Shown: positions 1-9,657, counted from the stretch's first letter. The stretch is DNA of 52,294 nucleotides from a bacterium HR37 (GCA_002898375.1 BEIN01000018.1:1-52294); one strand, 5' to 3'. A program made the numbers and translations. The notes: generated by a model not told the origin, from the letters alone.

Positions 1-330
1 TACCTTTGAGTTGTACCTTTCAACAAGGTCCTTACAGATACCCAGTATGTTTCTTGCCTTAACCTTGTAAAAACCGACTGGATATATGGCTTTTTCTATC
101 ACTTCTGGGCTTAGCTTTAGCATATCCTTTGGATTGTCTGCAAGCTCAAATAGCCTTTTTGATGCTCCCTCTGTTACCCTGTCCTGGGTGCGCAGGCTAA
201 GCACTGTGGATATTAAGACCTTAAAGGGGTCATGTGATCTTTCAGCCATAAGGGTAACAACCGGTACATCCCATTTGCGGGCTTCTTCTTTTAAGATGCT
301 TATAACCTTACAGATGTAGCTTTCTTTCAC
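1..330 (-). CDS. nth: Endonuclease III, N-terminal part (gene runs off the left edge)
   Basis: Base-excision-repair DNA glycosylase/AP lyase. Only the first 110 residues are present. They include the segment STVLSLRTQD, which matches the conserved LSxxTxD region of Nth, followed by the helix that ends VGFYKVKARNI. The helix-hairpin-helix, catalytic Lys/Asp and 4Fe-4S cluster would lie beyond the edge. The start is read as GTG at 330 because an in-frame TAG lies two codons upstream and no ATG occurs before the conserved domain. The ribosome binding site is weak. It is divergent from rnc. Confidence 0.85.
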   Translation of the reverse strand, partial: MKESYICKVISILKEEARKWDVPVVTLMAERSHDPFKVLISTVLSLRTQDRVTEGASKRLFELADNPKDMLKLSPEVIEKAIYPVGFYKVKARNILGICKDLVERYNSKV

Positions 331-433
331 TTCGGTCTAAGGATTTGGTTCCCTATAAAGACTCTAAGAATACCCAGAAACACCTCTTTTACAATAACTC
401 TGGTGGAACCAGTTTGGATGGTAGGGAGAATAG

Positions 434-1183
434 TTGATTTTCCTTTACCTTATGATAGGTTTTAAAACCATGATAGAGAAGAAACTTGGCTACGAGTTTA
501 AGAACAAAGGCCTTCTACGAACCGCGCTTACGCACAGCTCATATGCAAACGAGATGTCTGTGGAGAGCTATGAGAGATTGGAGTTTTTAGGGGATGCTGT
601 TTTGGGTTGTGTTGTTGCAAGGTTTCTCTATGATCGCTTTCCAAAGGCATCGGAGGGTAAGCTCTCCAAGATGAAAAGCGCTATTGTAAGCAGGGTAAAC
701 TTTGCCCGGTTTGCAAGGGAACTAGGTATAGATAAGGAGTTGATCTTGGGGAGGGGAGAAGAGCTTACCGGAGGAAGGGAGCGTGAATCAAACCTTGCTG
801 CAGGATTTGAGGCTTTAATCGGTGCAGTTTACCTGGACGGTGGATACAGGAAGGCCTTTCAGGTAATATCGCGTTTCCTTAAAAGGTGTCTTGATGATAG
901 GGAGCTTTTTACAGATTACAAAACAAAACTTCAAGAGCTTGTACAGAAACGTTTTAGAAGCGTTCCAAAGTACAGGGTGGTTCTCGAGGAAGGCCCGCCT
1001 CATAACAAGTGCTTTTACGTTGAGGTCAGGGTAGGAAAGAGGGTGCTTGGCAGAGGTAGTGGGAGGAACAAAAAGGAGGCGGAGCAATCAGCAGCAAAGG
1101 AGGGATTGGAGAAACTTGAGCTTCCTGGTTCTTCAAGGGCCTTTATGTACAGAAGGAAGAAGAAAGCACAGTCTGGACTCTAA
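434..1183 (+). CDS. rnc: Ribonuclease III
   Basis: Double-strand-specific endoribonuclease that processes rRNA precursors and structured RNAs. The family signature ERLEFLGDAVL is at residues 47-57, giving the acidic metal-binding residues. A double-stranded RNA binding domain fills about residues 155-230, beginning near DYKTKLQELVQ. Length (249 aa) is slightly above the usual 225-240 because of a short N-terminal extension. The TTG at 434 has a good GGGAG site seven bases upstream. ATG at 470 (MIEKKLGYEF) is the start expected from family length. It converges on ntrC with a 4-bp overlap of the two 3' ends. Confidence 0.95.
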   Translation: MIFLYLMIGFKTMIEKKLGYEFKNKGLLRTALTHSSYANEMSVESYERLEFLGDAVLGCVVARFLYDRFPKASEGKLSKMKSAIVSRVNFARFARELGIDKELILGRGEELTGGRERESNLAAGFEALIGAVYLDGGYRKAFQVISRFLKRCLDDRELFTDYKTKLQELVQKRFRSVPKYRVVLEEGPPHNKCFYVEVRVGKRVLGRGSGRNKKEAEQSAAKEGLEKLELPGSSRAFMYRRKKKAQSGL

Positions 1184-2625
1184 TCGGAAGCCTCTGCTAT
1201 ATATATCCCAAGCTCCTCAATCTTCTTTGATAGGGTGTTTCTGTTTATGCCAAGAAGTGAGGCAGCCTTCTTTTTGTTTCCCCTGGTAAGTTTTAGAACC
1301 GTTTCTATAAGTGGTTTCTCAACCATCTTCATAATGGTACCGTATATCCCCTCCCCCCGTGGGCCTTCTTCATGAGAGTTAATCAGATTGATAAGGTGGC
1401 TTGAAATTAGCCTATCAAGTGAGTCTTCTTTTCCAGGGGTTTTCCCCTTTAGGTAAGGGGCTGCCTCAAGCAGTATATCTGCTGTAATTATCGAATCTGA
1501 GGAGAGAACAAGCACGCGCTTTATAGTGTTTTCAAGCTCCCTTACGTTTCCAGGCCAGTTGTACTCTAGGAGTATTTCTTTTGCCTCTTCCGATATTACC
1601 CTTTTACCTATACCAAACTCCTTTCCGTATCTGTCAACAAAGTACTCAACAAGAAGGGGTATATCCTCTTTTCTTTCCCTAAGTGGTGGTATCTCGATGG
1701 TTATACCGTTTAACCTGTAGTAAAGATCCTTTCTAAATCTTCCAAGAGCAACCTCTTCTTCCAGGTTTTTGTTCGTTGAGGCAATTACCCGTACATCTAC
1801 CTCAACGGGTTTTTCACTCCCAAGACGGTAAAACCTCTTTTCCTCAAGTACCCTTAGCAGTTTTGTTTGAAGGTCAAAGGGCATATCCCCTATCTCATCT
1901 AGGAGGAGGGTTCCCCTGTTTGCCTCTTCAAATCTTCCCTGTTTTCTTATGGTTGCCCCTGTAAACGCTCCCTTTTCGTATCCAAACAGCTCACTTTCAA
2001 GAAGCTCTTTGGGGATTGCGGTTATGTTTACGGCAACAAGACGCTCCTCTTTTCTCCTGCTATTCTGGTGAATTGATCTTGCTATAAGCTCTTTTCCGGT
2101 TCCGCTCTCACCGGTTATAAGAACGGTTATATCCTTTTCGGCTATGCGTCCAATGGTTTTGTATATCTTAAGCATAGCCGGAGACTTTCCTATGATCTCC
2201 TGAGATGGTTCTATGGCTTCCTTTAGCGCTGCCCTGAATTGTTCGAGTTTCTTTGCGTTTCTGTAGCTTTCTACCGCTCTTTGAACGGTGATCTTTACCT
2301 CATCCAGGTCAAAGGGTTTTAGCAGGTAGTCGTATGCTCCTTCTTTCATTGCATCTATTGCATTTTTTACCGTGTTCTGAGCCGTTATTATGATTACAGG
2401 GGTATCTATACCAGCGCTTCTAATCTGACGCATAACCTCCAGCCCGCTTATATCTGGCATCCTTATATCCAGTACGATTAGGGAGAAGTTATCAGAAGCT
2501 ATCCTCTCAAGAGCCTGGGTTCCATCCTCTGCATACTCAACCGTGTATCCTGCTTTCTCCAGGCAGTTTCCAAGAACCCATCTTATGCTTTCTTCATCGT
2601 CTGCTATAAGTATTTTTTCCCTCAT
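1180..2625 (-). CDS. ntrC: NtrC-family sigma-54-dependent response regulator
   Basis: Enhancer-binding activator of sigma-54 RNA polymerase. It has a receiver domain at residues 1-120 with phospho-acceptor Asp53 and conserved Lys103. The AAA+ domain spans about 145-385 with Walker A GESGTGKE (172-179), the sigma-54 contact loop GAFTGA (219-224) and Walker B LLLDEIGD (240-247). A Fis-type helix-turn-helix at the C-terminus includes [20 protein letters not shown]. It lies 3 bp after the ntrB-like kinase gene in the same direction, so the two form a two-component operon. The family match is certain. A role in nitrogen control rather than another signal is inferred from the NtrB/NtrC-like pairing. 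Confidence 0.92.
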   Translation of the reverse strand: MREKILIADDEESIRWVLGNCLEKAGYTVEYAEDGTQALERIASDNFSLIVLDIRMPDISGLEVMRQIRSAGIDTPVIIITAQNTVKNAIDAMKEGAYDYLLKPFDLDEVKITVQRAVESYRNAKKLEQFRAALKEAIEPSQEIIGKSPAMLKIYKTIGRIAEKDITVLITGESGTGKELIARSIHQNSRRKEERLVAVNITAIPKELLESELFGYEKGAFTGATIRKQGRFEEANRGTLLLDEIGDMPFDLQTKLLRVLEEKRFYRLGSEKPVEVDVRVIASTNKNLEEEVALGRFRKDLYYRLNGITIEIPPLRERKEDIPLLVEYFVDRYGKEFGIGKRVISEEAKEILLEYNWPGNVRELENTIKRVLVLSSDSIITADILLEAAPYLKGKTPGKEDSLDRLISSHLINLINSHEEGPRGEGIYGTIMKMVEKPLIETVLKLTRGNKKKAASLLGINRNTLSKKIEELGIYIAEASD

Positions 2626-2628
2626 TTC

Positions 2629-3741
2629 CTATCCATACGTTAGAAAACCGCTCTGTATATCTTCTCTTTCTTGTTTTGATACGGGAAGATATACTCTAAA
2701 TACGGTTCCTTTCCCGGGTTCGCTCTCTACAAATATAGCACCACCGTGCTTGGCTATAATCTGATATGCTAGAAACAGCCCCAATCCCGAACCTTTTCTT
2801 TTAGTAGTATAAAACGGCGTAAAGATTTTTTCTAGATCCTCTTTTGGTATTCCTATGCCGTTGTCCTTTATGTCTATGGATATTGCGTTTTCACCTTTTA
2901 ACTTGTAGTCTGTAATCCATCTGGTTGATATCTCAATCGTTCCATTCACAGAAACCGCCTCTATTGCGTTCTTTACGAGGTTTAAAAAGACCTGTTTAAG
3001 GGAGTCCCTATCCCCAATAACCGGAGGCAGGGTTACATCAAAGTTCTCTATGAAATTTATATCCTTTTTGCTCGATTTTGACTCAAGGTATATTACCTCT
3101 GAAAGTATCTCATGGATATCTACCGGTTCAAATGTTTCCCTTGCAAAGGGTTGAAGATCCTTTAGTCTTTCAAGAAGCAAGTTTAGTCTGTCTACCTCCT
3201 TGATTATTATCTCTGCACACTTTATCGTATCCGGGCTGGTTGTTTCTGACTTTAGAATCTGGGCAGCGCCCTTTATCCCACCTAGTGGGTTCTTCAGTTC
3301 GTGTGCAAGGCCTGCAATTAAACCTTCAAACGTGTGGGTGGATATCTCCTGAAGCGTCTTTTCACTTAAAAACTTTGCTCCCGAGAGGTCTCTTACCTGC
3401 ACAACAATACCCATTGGATTGCCCTTCTGCGAGAAGATAGGAGAGGCAACAGCCTGAGCGGTTATCCTTTCTTTCCCTTTTATAGGAAGGGTAAGTGTGT
3501 CCCCAAAGACACTTCTTTCCTCTCTTATAGACCTTTTTGCTATATCAACTATCTCCTGTGGAAGAAACTCAAAACAGGGTCTGCCAACTACCTTTTTTCT
3601 TGAGACCTTAAAGATGCTTTCTGCGGAGTCGTTAATTGAAAGAACACAAAAAGACAGGTCAAGAACAATGATTCCATCTGGAATGGCATCAAAAACCTCT
3701 CTTAAAAGGCCGGTTCCTTTTCTTTTGTGTACTCTAGCCAT
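2629..3741 (-). CDS. ntrB: NtrB-type PAS sensor histidine kinase
   Basis: Soluble sensor kinase with no transmembrane segment. A PAS domain covers about residues 15-120, followed by a HisKA dimerisation domain with His147 in GLAHELKNPLGG. The HATPase domain has the N box (NLVKNAIEA), G1 (DNGIGIP) and G2 (GSGLGL) motifs. The overall order and the HELKNPL form of the H box are those of GlnL/NtrB. It sits directly upstream of the NtrC-type regulator, and its predicted partner is that protein. The upstream gap to hom is 71 bp with no obvious terminator. Confidence 0.9.
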   Translation of the reverse strand: MARVHKRKGTGLLREVFDAIPDGIIVLDLSFCVLSINDSAESIFKVSRKKVVGRPCFEFLPQEIVDIAKRSIREERSVFGDTLTLPIKGKERITAQAVASPIFSQKGNPMGIVVQVRDLSGAKFLSEKTLQEISTHTFEGLIAGLAHELKNPLGGIKGAAQILKSETTSPDTIKCAEIIIKEVDRLNLLLERLKDLQPFARETFEPVDIHEILSEVIYLESKSSKKDINFIENFDVTLPPVIGDRDSLKQVFLNLVKNAIEAVSVNGTIEISTRWITDYKLKGENAISIDIKDNGIGIPKEDLEKIFTPFYTTKRKGSGLGLFLAYQIIAKHGGAIFVESEPGKGTVFRVYLPVSKQEREDIQSGFLTYG

Positions 3742-3812
3742 CTAATTGAAATATTATTAAGTAATCCGGGGATATGTTCAAATTTCAGAAACACCCGAGG
3801 TTATAAAAAGCC

Positions 3813-5114
3813 TTAGAGCTCTTCTATGCGTATGAAAACACTCTTTGCCTTTACAACGGGAAACCTGTCTATCTCATCAAGTGCAGAGAGGAGGTCTTTT
3901 TCCCTTGCCTCGTGTGTCATTATAACCACCGGTACATCACCTCCCTCAAGCTTTCTTCCCTTCTGTATAACGGATTCTATGCTTATGTTGTTTTTCCCAA
4001 GGCTTCCTGCAATCTGGGCTAAAACCCCTGGCCTGTCTTCAACCTGGAATCTGAGGTAGTACTTTGTTGTTATCTCACTCATCGGGATAGGGGAAGACGA
4101 TATATCTCCCCCGTAAAACCTGGGCAGTGAGGAGTGTGAGTTACCAAGGGTTATGTTCTTTGCAATCTCTACAACATCGCTTACCACTGCGCTTGCTGTT
4201 GGCATCATTCCTGCTCCCATTCCATAGAGCATTGTTGGGCCAACCGCATCACCGGTTACGTGTATCGCATTAAACACACCGGATACATCTGCAAGTGGGG
4301 TCTCCTTTCTTACAAGGGTTGGATGCACCCTTGCTTCAATTCTTCCCTCTCTTGATTTTGCAATTGCAAGGAGCTTTATCCTGTAGCCAAACTCGTTTGC
4401 AAAGGATATATCAAGGGGGGTAATATTGCGTATTCCCTCTACATGAATTCTACTAAAGTCAAGGAAAATACCGAAAGAAAGCATCACAAGTATTGAGAGC
4501 TTGTGTGCGGCATCTACTCCATCTATATCAAGGGAAGGATCAGCTTCCGCATACCCTTCAGCCTGCGCCTGCTTAAGTACCTCATTAAACTCTCTTCCCT
4601 CTTCTGTCATCTTTGAGAGTATGTAGTTTGATGTTCCGTTTATGATTCCATACAAGGAGAGGATGTTATTTGCCACATACCCTTCTCTAATTGCCCGTAT
4701 AATCGGTATCCCCCCACCAACGCTTGCCTCAAACCCTACATCTACCTCTCTTTTAGAAGCAGCAAGGAAGATCTCTTTGCCGTAGAGTGCAAGAAGGGCT
4801 TTGTTTGCGGTAACCACGTGTTTGCCCCTCTCAATAGCTCCTAAAACAAAGTCCTTTGCCACAGTGGTTCCGCCTACAAGCTCAATTACTATCGGGATGT
4901 CTGTGTCTTCTATGATTTCCCATGCGTTTGTTGTTAGAAGGGACTCTGGGATCTGAACCGGTCTTTTTCTCTTAATATCTATATCTGCTATCTTCTTTAA
5001 CCGTATTCTAACACCTGACCTCTTCTCTATAAGCTCGCTGTTTTCGGTAAGAACCTTTATAACCCCACAGCCTACTGTGCCTGCTCCTATTAATCCTACG
5101 TTAACAGTTTTCAT
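3813..5114 (-). CDS. hom: Homoserine dehydrogenase
   Basis: Reduces aspartate semialdehyde to homoserine in the threonine/methionine branch. The N-terminal Rossmann motif GLIGAGTVGCGV (residues 7-18) binds NAD(P). The catalytic domain contains the SVGGGIPIIR and GIINGTSNYIL signatures. A C-terminal ACT domain (about 350-433) suggests allosteric feedback control. The length of 433 aa is that of monofunctional Hom. It is transcribed away from tRNA-Ala. Confidence 0.95.
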   Translation of the reverse strand: MKTVNVGLIGAGTVGCGVIKVLTENSELIEKRSGVRIRLKKIADIDIKRKRPVQIPESLLTTNAWEIIEDTDIPIVIELVGGTTVAKDFVLGAIERGKHVVTANKALLALYGKEIFLAASKREVDVGFEASVGGGIPIIRAIREGYVANNILSLYGIINGTSNYILSKMTEEGREFNEVLKQAQAEGYAEADPSLDIDGVDAAHKLSILVMLSFGIFLDFSRIHVEGIRNITPLDISFANEFGYRIKLLAIAKSREGRIEARVHPTLVRKETPLADVSGVFNAIHVTGDAVGPTMLYGMGAGMMPTASAVVSDVVEIAKNITLGNSHSSLPRFYGGDISSSPIPMSEITTKYYLRFQVEDRPGVLAQIAGSLGKNNISIESVIQKGRKLEGGDVPVVIMTHEAREKDLLSALDEIDRFPVVKAKSVFIRIEEL

Positions 5115-5208
5115 AAAGCCCTGACTCCTCTGCTAGCCGTTTGTATCCCTGAATACAGTAAAACCGCCTTTATTTTATAAGCTTTGTATTCTAACAAAAT
5201 TTTAGGAT

Positions 5209-5237
5209 TTGACAACAAAGTAAAGACAGCTAATAAT
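5209..5237 (+). promoter_or_regulatory. Sigma-70 type promoter of tRNA-Ala
   Basis: A perfect -35 hexamer TTGACA (5209-5214) lies 17 bases from AATAAT (5232-5237). The predicted transcript start is a few bases before the mature tRNA 5' end at 5249. Confidence 0.65.
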
Positions 5238-5248
5238 ATGTGAAAAGT

Positions 5249-5324
<76 letters not shown>

Positions 5325-5375
5325 GTCATAATCAAGAAACCTTTTTCTGATTTCATCATCTATACAAATAAGTTG

Positions 5376-5427
5376 TTGACAGCTTTAAATTTGTAGTTAT
5401 CTTTAAAAATAAGTAAGTGCTTACTTA
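5376..5427 (+). promoter_or_regulatory. Promoter plus palindromic operator ahead of the outer-membrane protein gene
   Basis: TTGACA (5376-5381) is followed 16 bases later by TATCTT (5398-5403). Just downstream lies an inverted repeat with 8-bp arms, TAAGTAAG (5410-5417) and CTTACTTA (5420-5427), separated by TG. Placement at or just after the transcript start suggests a repressor operator. The shape resembles TetR-family sites, but no TetR gene is visible in the window. Confidence 0.5.
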
Positions 5428-5453
5428 AAAACTCTTGTTAAGGAGGTGCTTCC

Positions 5454-5999
5454 ATGAGGAAGTTTGCTGTAGCGCTTTTGGCTTTAGGGTTTGTTTTCTC
5501 TCTTGCATCCCCATCTTTTAGTCAGCAGGATTGGTTAACGCACAGGTTTCAAGTAGAAGGTAGCTTTGCCACCCTGTTTAACGGAGATGCGGGCTACAAT
5601 CTAAACCTCAACTACTCTCCGCCCCTTCCCGGTGAACTCGATAGGGTTGTCTCCATAGGTGGCTTCTGGCAGTGGACATTTGATGCAGATGACCTTATTG
5701 ATGAGGTAGGTGGGGACAATCCAGATGTGATGAAGCTTGGTGGAGAGATAAGGTTTCAAAAGGCCTTTAACTCCTTTGTCCCCTATGTTAAGGGGGAGGC
5801 CTCATGGGTAAGGTTTGATGCAGATGGTGTGTCTTCAGTGGATAAGTTTGGAATCGGCCCTGGAGCAGGGCTTAACTTCTGGATAGCCCGTAATGTAGGG
5901 CTTGGTGCCGAGGTAAATACGGTTTTCCTTTTTGATAGGGATGACTCCCCCAAGAAGCAGCTAACCACCTTTATGGTGGGACCAAGGATCAGGTTCTAA
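5454..5999 (+). CDS. Small outer-membrane beta-barrel protein
   Basis: The 181-aa protein starts with a clear Sec signal peptide (residues 1-23, cleavage near SFS-Q). The mature part has alternating aromatic/hydrophobic strands such as FQVEGSFATLF, NLNLNYSPPL and VGLGAEVNTVFLF. It ends in FMVGPRIRF, with the terminal Phe typical of BamA-recognised outer-membrane proteins. It is an OmpW/OprF-like eight-strand barrel by appearance and its function is unknown. A strong AAGGAGG site precedes ATG 5454. It is monocistronic: its own promoter/operator upstream and a terminator downstream. Confidence 0.8.
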   Translation: MRKFAVALLALGFVFSLASPSFSQQDWLTHRFQVEGSFATLFNGDAGYNLNLNYSPPLPGELDRVVSIGGFWQWTFDADDLIDEVGGDNPDVMKLGGEIRFQKAFNSFVPYVKGEASWVRFDADGVSSVDKFGIGPGAGLNFWIARNVGLGAEVNTVFLFDRDDSPKKQLTTFMVGPRIRF

Positions 6000-6028
6000 T
6001 TACCCTATAAACCCAGTACTCTGGTTAG

Positions 6029-6062
6029 AAAAAGCCGGGTAGAGTATTTACCCGGCTTTTTT
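6029..6062 (+). terminator. Rho-independent terminator
   Basis: The stem GCCGGGTA/TACCCGGC, extended by A/T pairs, is followed by a run of six T residues. It lies 30 bp after the barrel protein gene. Confidence 0.9.
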
Positions 6063-6158
6063 GTTTGAACTTTTACCTTTCCCTAGAGGTTTGAAAAACA
6101 TCCCCGTTTAAGTATGATAATTTTGGTTAAAAAACATCACCTATAGATTTTAAAAACT

Positions 6159-7325
6159 ATGCTTATACTGGTTCATTACGGTGAGATTGCCCTTAAGGGG
6201 AAGAACCGAAGGTTTTTTGAGAACAAGCTTACGGAGAATATAAAAAGGGCAACAGGTGGGCGGGTTAGAAAACTTGAGAGCAGGCTTGTGGTAGAAGATG
6301 GTAATCCTGACCACCTTAAATACGTCTTTGGTATCTCCTGGTTTGCACATGCATACAGGGTGGAGAAGAACCTTGGGGCAATTGTAGACTTTATTCTCAA
6401 GAAGGTTGGGGAGAGGGTGGGAGAGAGTAAGAGCTTTGGCGTTTTTGTTAAGAGAGCAGATAAGCAATTTCCGTATACCTCTCCTCAGATAGCGGAGGAA
6501 ATAGGGGCTGAGGTAGCAAGAAAATATGGTCTTAAGGTAAGGCTTAAGGACCCTGAGCTTCCAATATATGTGGAGATTGCAGAAGATGCCTTTGTCTACT
6601 TTGAGAAGATAAGGGGGCTTGGTGGGCTACCTGTAGGTGCCAATGGAAAGGTCCTTTGTCTCCTCTCAGGGGGTATAGACTCTGCGGTTGCTTCATATCT
6701 TATTATGAAAAGAGGGTGCAGGGTGGATTTTATCCACTTTCACGTTTTCCCCCAGAATCAGAGTGTGGTTGACACTAAGATATCTGATCTGGTGGAGGTG
6801 CTAAACAGCTACCAGTTTGAGTCAAAGGTGTTTTTAGTTCCTTACTATCCCTTTCAGCTTGCCCTGCTTAACCTCGATACGGATAGAAAAACCCGGGGAT
6901 ACGAGCTTGTTTTGTTCCGCCGTTTTATGCTAAGGGTCTCAGAGAGGATTGCAAACAGGTATGGTTACCAGGCACTGGTTACCGGGGATAGCCTTGGTCA
7001 GGTAGCATCCCAGACACTTGAGAACATAAGGGCGGTAAGTGAGGTAGCTTCTTTACCCGTTTTTAGACCCCTTATAGCCTTTGACAAACAGGAAATTATT
7101 GATATTGCAAGAAGGATTGAAACCTATGAGATATCAATAAGGCCCTACAAAGACTGTTGCTCGATTGTAGCCCCCCATCCAAAGACAAGGGCAAACCTTG
7201 AGCGCTTAAAAGCGCTTGAAGAAAAACTTGGCATTGATGAGGTAGTTAAAAAGACCCTAGAGCTTGTGGATGTGTATCCCTTTGAGGGGTCATCTCTAAG
7301 AGAGCTTTCAAGGGTTTTAGTCTGA
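6159..7325 (+). CDS. thiI: tRNA 4-thiouridine synthetase ThiI (short form without rhodanese domain)
   Basis: Adenylates and thiolates U8 of tRNA. An N-terminal ferredoxin-like/THUMP region (residues 1-160) precedes the PP-loop SGGIDS (170-175) and the C-terminal AANH domain ending with the DCCSIVAPHPKTRA segment. At 388 aa it lacks the rhodanese domain of E. coli ThiI. This form is common in thermophiles and Gram-positives and relies on another sulfur donor. The ATG at 6159 gives the usual N-terminus (MLILVHYGEIALKGKNR) but has no clear ribosome binding site. Confidence 0.93.
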   Translation: MLILVHYGEIALKGKNRRFFENKLTENIKRATGGRVRKLESRLVVEDGNPDHLKYVFGISWFAHAYRVEKNLGAIVDFILKKVGERVGESKSFGVFVKRADKQFPYTSPQIAEEIGAEVARKYGLKVRLKDPELPIYVEIAEDAFVYFEKIRGLGGLPVGANGKVLCLLSGGIDSAVASYLIMKRGCRVDFIHFHVFPQNQSVVDTKISDLVEVLNSYQFESKVFLVPYYPFQLALLNLDTDRKTRGYELVLFRRFMLRVSERIANRYGYQALVTGDSLGQVASQTLENIRAVSEVASLPVFRPLIAFDKQEIIDIARRIETYEISIRPYKDCCSIVAPHPKTRANLERLKALEEKLGIDEVVKKTLELVDVYPFEGSSLRELSRVLV

Positions 7326-7330
7326 GTCTT

Positions 7331-8464
7331 TTAGGTTTTTGGCCTGGGGTAAATGGGTTTTCTCTCTGCAAGCTCTTCCGGGTACACAACGTATTTTACC
7401 CCTCCCTGCCACTGAACGATTACGGTTCTATGAGCTATCTGGTTACCGGTTGATGGCTCTATTTTAAAGTCACCGTAGAATGTCTTAAACGTAAGCTCAC
7501 TGGCTTTCTCTCTTAAAACCAGGTTGTCAAGAGTTTGTGACTCTTCAATGCATCTCTGTATGATAAGTCCTATGTTGTATCCCTGTGCCGCTGTGTAATC
7601 GGGCTCCTTACCATAGGCTCTTTTAAACTCATAGAGGAATTCCCTGGGGGTTGGTCCAAAATCGGGTTTTATACATACTGCAGGTTCCCATTGGCTTGGC
7701 CCCAAAAAGCCTTCTGCCTTTTCCCCAAGGGCCTCTTTAAACTCTTTTATAGCTGCTACGACAAGGCCTATTGCCTTTGCGTAAATCCCTTCTTCTAGGA
7801 TCTGCTCTGCAAGGGCAAGATCATCTTCAGCACGACCTACTCCAAGTATTACGTCAAAGTCTTTTTCCCTAAGAAGGCAGAGCTCAGAGGAGAAGTCTTT
7901 TGTACCAGATAGGTATTTAAATTCGGTTACATAAAATCCGTTCTTTAGAGCATGCTCTTTTGCTCCACCTGCAACGCTTGTTGAGAAGCCACTGTCTTTT
8001 GCGCTAAAGAGTGCAATCCCTTTTGCTTCCCCATCTAGCTTCCTTACCATCTCTATTATTCCCCTCATATACTGGCTTGCAGGTGTAATGCTACTTACCA
8101 GGTATTTAAACCCTTTATTAAATATCTCATCCGATGAGCCACCGTGATTCCAGAGTACCTTTCTGTGCTCTTCGGCCACCTCTGCTGCAGCGAGTGTGTG
8201 TCCGCTTGAGTAAGGGCCTATAAGTATATCAACCCTATCGTCTGCTATGAGTTTCTCTGTAATGCTTCTGCACTTATCTACCGAGCTTTCATCATCGTAG
8301 TAAACAAGCTCTACCGGTAGCTGGCCACCCTGTTTTCCCAGGCGGACTCCCCCTTTAGAGTTTGTGTCTTTTACCCAGAGAGAAATTCCCTCAAAGCTTT
8401 CCCTTCCCTGGATTGCGTACTTACCGCTTAGGGATATGGAAAGCCCAAGCCTTATTTTGTTCAT
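7331..8464 (-). CDS. Branched-chain amino-acid-type (LivJ/Peripla_BP_6) binding protein without a signal peptide
   Basis: The 377-aa sequence has the two-lobe type I periplasmic-binding fold of LivJ/amide-urea receptors, with segments such as LGLSISLSGKYAIQGRESFEGISLWV, DDRVDILIGPYSSG and the C-terminal TFYGDFKIEPSTGNQ. Normally this fold follows a signal peptide. Here the conserved domain begins at residue 4, so the product should stay in the cytoplasm. The gene overlaps the aminotransferase gene by one base, so translation is coupled. No ABC permease or ATPase gene is adjacent. It may sense or sequester an amino acid made by the neighbouring enzyme, but the ligand is unknown. Confidence 0.8.
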   Translation of the reverse strand: MNKIRLGLSISLSGKYAIQGRESFEGISLWVKDTNSKGGVRLGKQGGQLPVELVYYDDESSVDKCRSITEKLIADDRVDILIGPYSSGHTLAAAEVAEEHRKVLWNHGGSSDEIFNKGFKYLVSSITPASQYMRGIIEMVRKLDGEAKGIALFSAKDSGFSTSVAGGAKEHALKNGFYVTEFKYLSGTKDFSSELCLLREKDFDVILGVGRAEDDLALAEQILEEGIYAKAIGLVVAAIKEFKEALGEKAEGFLGPSQWEPAVCIKPDFGPTPREFLYEFKRAYGKEPDYTAAQGYNIGLIIQRCIEESQTLDNLVLREKASELTFKTFYGDFKIEPSTGNQIAHRTVIVQWQGGVKYVVYPEELAERKPIYPRPKT

Positions 8465-9657
8465 TACCTGAGTTTACCAACAGCCTCCTCTATCCTGTTC
8501 ATTCCCTTCTCAATCTCTTCCATTGAGGTTGCATAGGATATCCTTATGTACCCGTCTGCACCAAACTCTATACCGGGTACAACGGCTACCTTTGCCTCTT
8601 CAAGGAGGAATTCCGTAAAGTCTACCGAGCTTCTTATCTCTTTTCCTGAATATCTTTTACCGAAGAACCCTGATATGTTTGGAAAAACGTAAAAGGCCCC
8701 CTGAGGGTTAAAGCACCTAAAGCCGGGTATGCTGTTTAGCCTCTCAACCACGTAGTTTTTCCTCTTTTCAAACTCAAGAACCATTCTCCTTACCTCATCC
8801 TGGGGTCCTTTTAGTGCCTCAACGGCTGCTCTCTGTGAGATAGAGGTTGGATTGGAAGTTGATTGTCCCTGAAGGTTACTCATAGCCTCTATAATCCTTT
8901 TATCCCCTGCTGCGTATCCTATCCTCCACCCTGTCATGGAGTACGATTTTGAAACACCGTTTACAAGAACTGTTATCTTTTTTACATCCTCCCCTAGCTT
9001 TGCAACAGGGGTGTGGGTAAGGCCGTTGTAGAGGATCTTCTCGTAGATCTCATCTGACACTATAAGCAACCCCGCATCCAGGGCTATCTCAGCTATTACC
9101 TTAAGCTCTTCCTCAGTGTAGGTTGCCCCGGTTGGATTACACGGGTAGTTAAGTATAATGGCCTTTGTTTTTTTTGTTATAAGCCTTCTTAACCTATCGG
9201 GGTCTATCTTAAAGCCCTCTTCTTCGTTTGTTTCGATAAAAACCGGGGTTGCACCGGCAAGGGTAACCTGTTCCGGGTAGGATACCCAGTAAGGGGAGGG
9301 GATTATAACCTCATCCCCCTCTTCAAAAAGTGCCTGGGAGAGGTTGTAGAGTACATGTTTTGCCCCACAGGATACTATGATTTCGGATTTTGCGTACTCT
9401 AACCCGTGGTCTTCTTTTAGCCTTGAGATGATTGCGTTCTTTAACTCATCTATTCCCCCAACAGGGGTGTATTTTGTAAAACCCTCTTTGATTGCCCTTA
9501 TGGCCTCTTCCTTTATGTTATCGGGTGTGTCAAAGTCTGGCTCTCCTGCGCCAAACCCTACAACATCTATACCCTCGGCCTTTAGAGCCTTTGCCTTTGC
9601 CGAGATTGCAAGCGTTGCCGACGGTTTTAGCCTCTGTGCACGGGCAGCCAGTTTCAT
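8464..9657 (-). CDS. aspC: Class I aspartate aminotransferase
   Basis: PLP-dependent transaminase of the fold-I, Ib subgroup (397 aa). Residue Lys237 in NGVSKSYSMTGWRIGY should form the Schiff base. NYPCNPTGATY (170-180) and SDEIYEKILY (201-210) carry the Asn and Asp/Tyr residues that hold PLP. The Arg in GYIRISYA binds the substrate carboxylate. It lies 15 bp after coaD with a GGAGG site just upstream. Substrate is most likely aspartate/glutamate, though aromatic or prephenate activity is possible in this subgroup. Confidence 0.9.
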   Translation of the reverse strand: MKLAARAQRLKPSATLAISAKAKALKAEGIDVVGFGAGEPDFDTPDNIKEEAIRAIKEGFTKYTPVGGIDELKNAIISRLKEDHGLEYAKSEIIVSCGAKHVLYNLSQALFEEGDEVIIPSPYWVSYPEQVTLAGATPVFIETNEEEGFKIDPDRLRRLITKKTKAIILNYPCNPTGATYTEEELKVIAEIALDAGLLIVSDEIYEKILYNGLTHTPVAKLGEDVKKITVLVNGVSKSYSMTGWRIGYAAGDKRIIEAMSNLQGQSTSNPTSISQRAAVEALKGPQDEVRRMVLEFEKRKNYVVERLNSIPGFRCFNPQGAFYVFPNISGFFGKRYSGKEIRSSVDFTEFLLEEAKVAVVPGIEFGADGYIRISYATSMEEIEKGMNRIEEAVGKLR

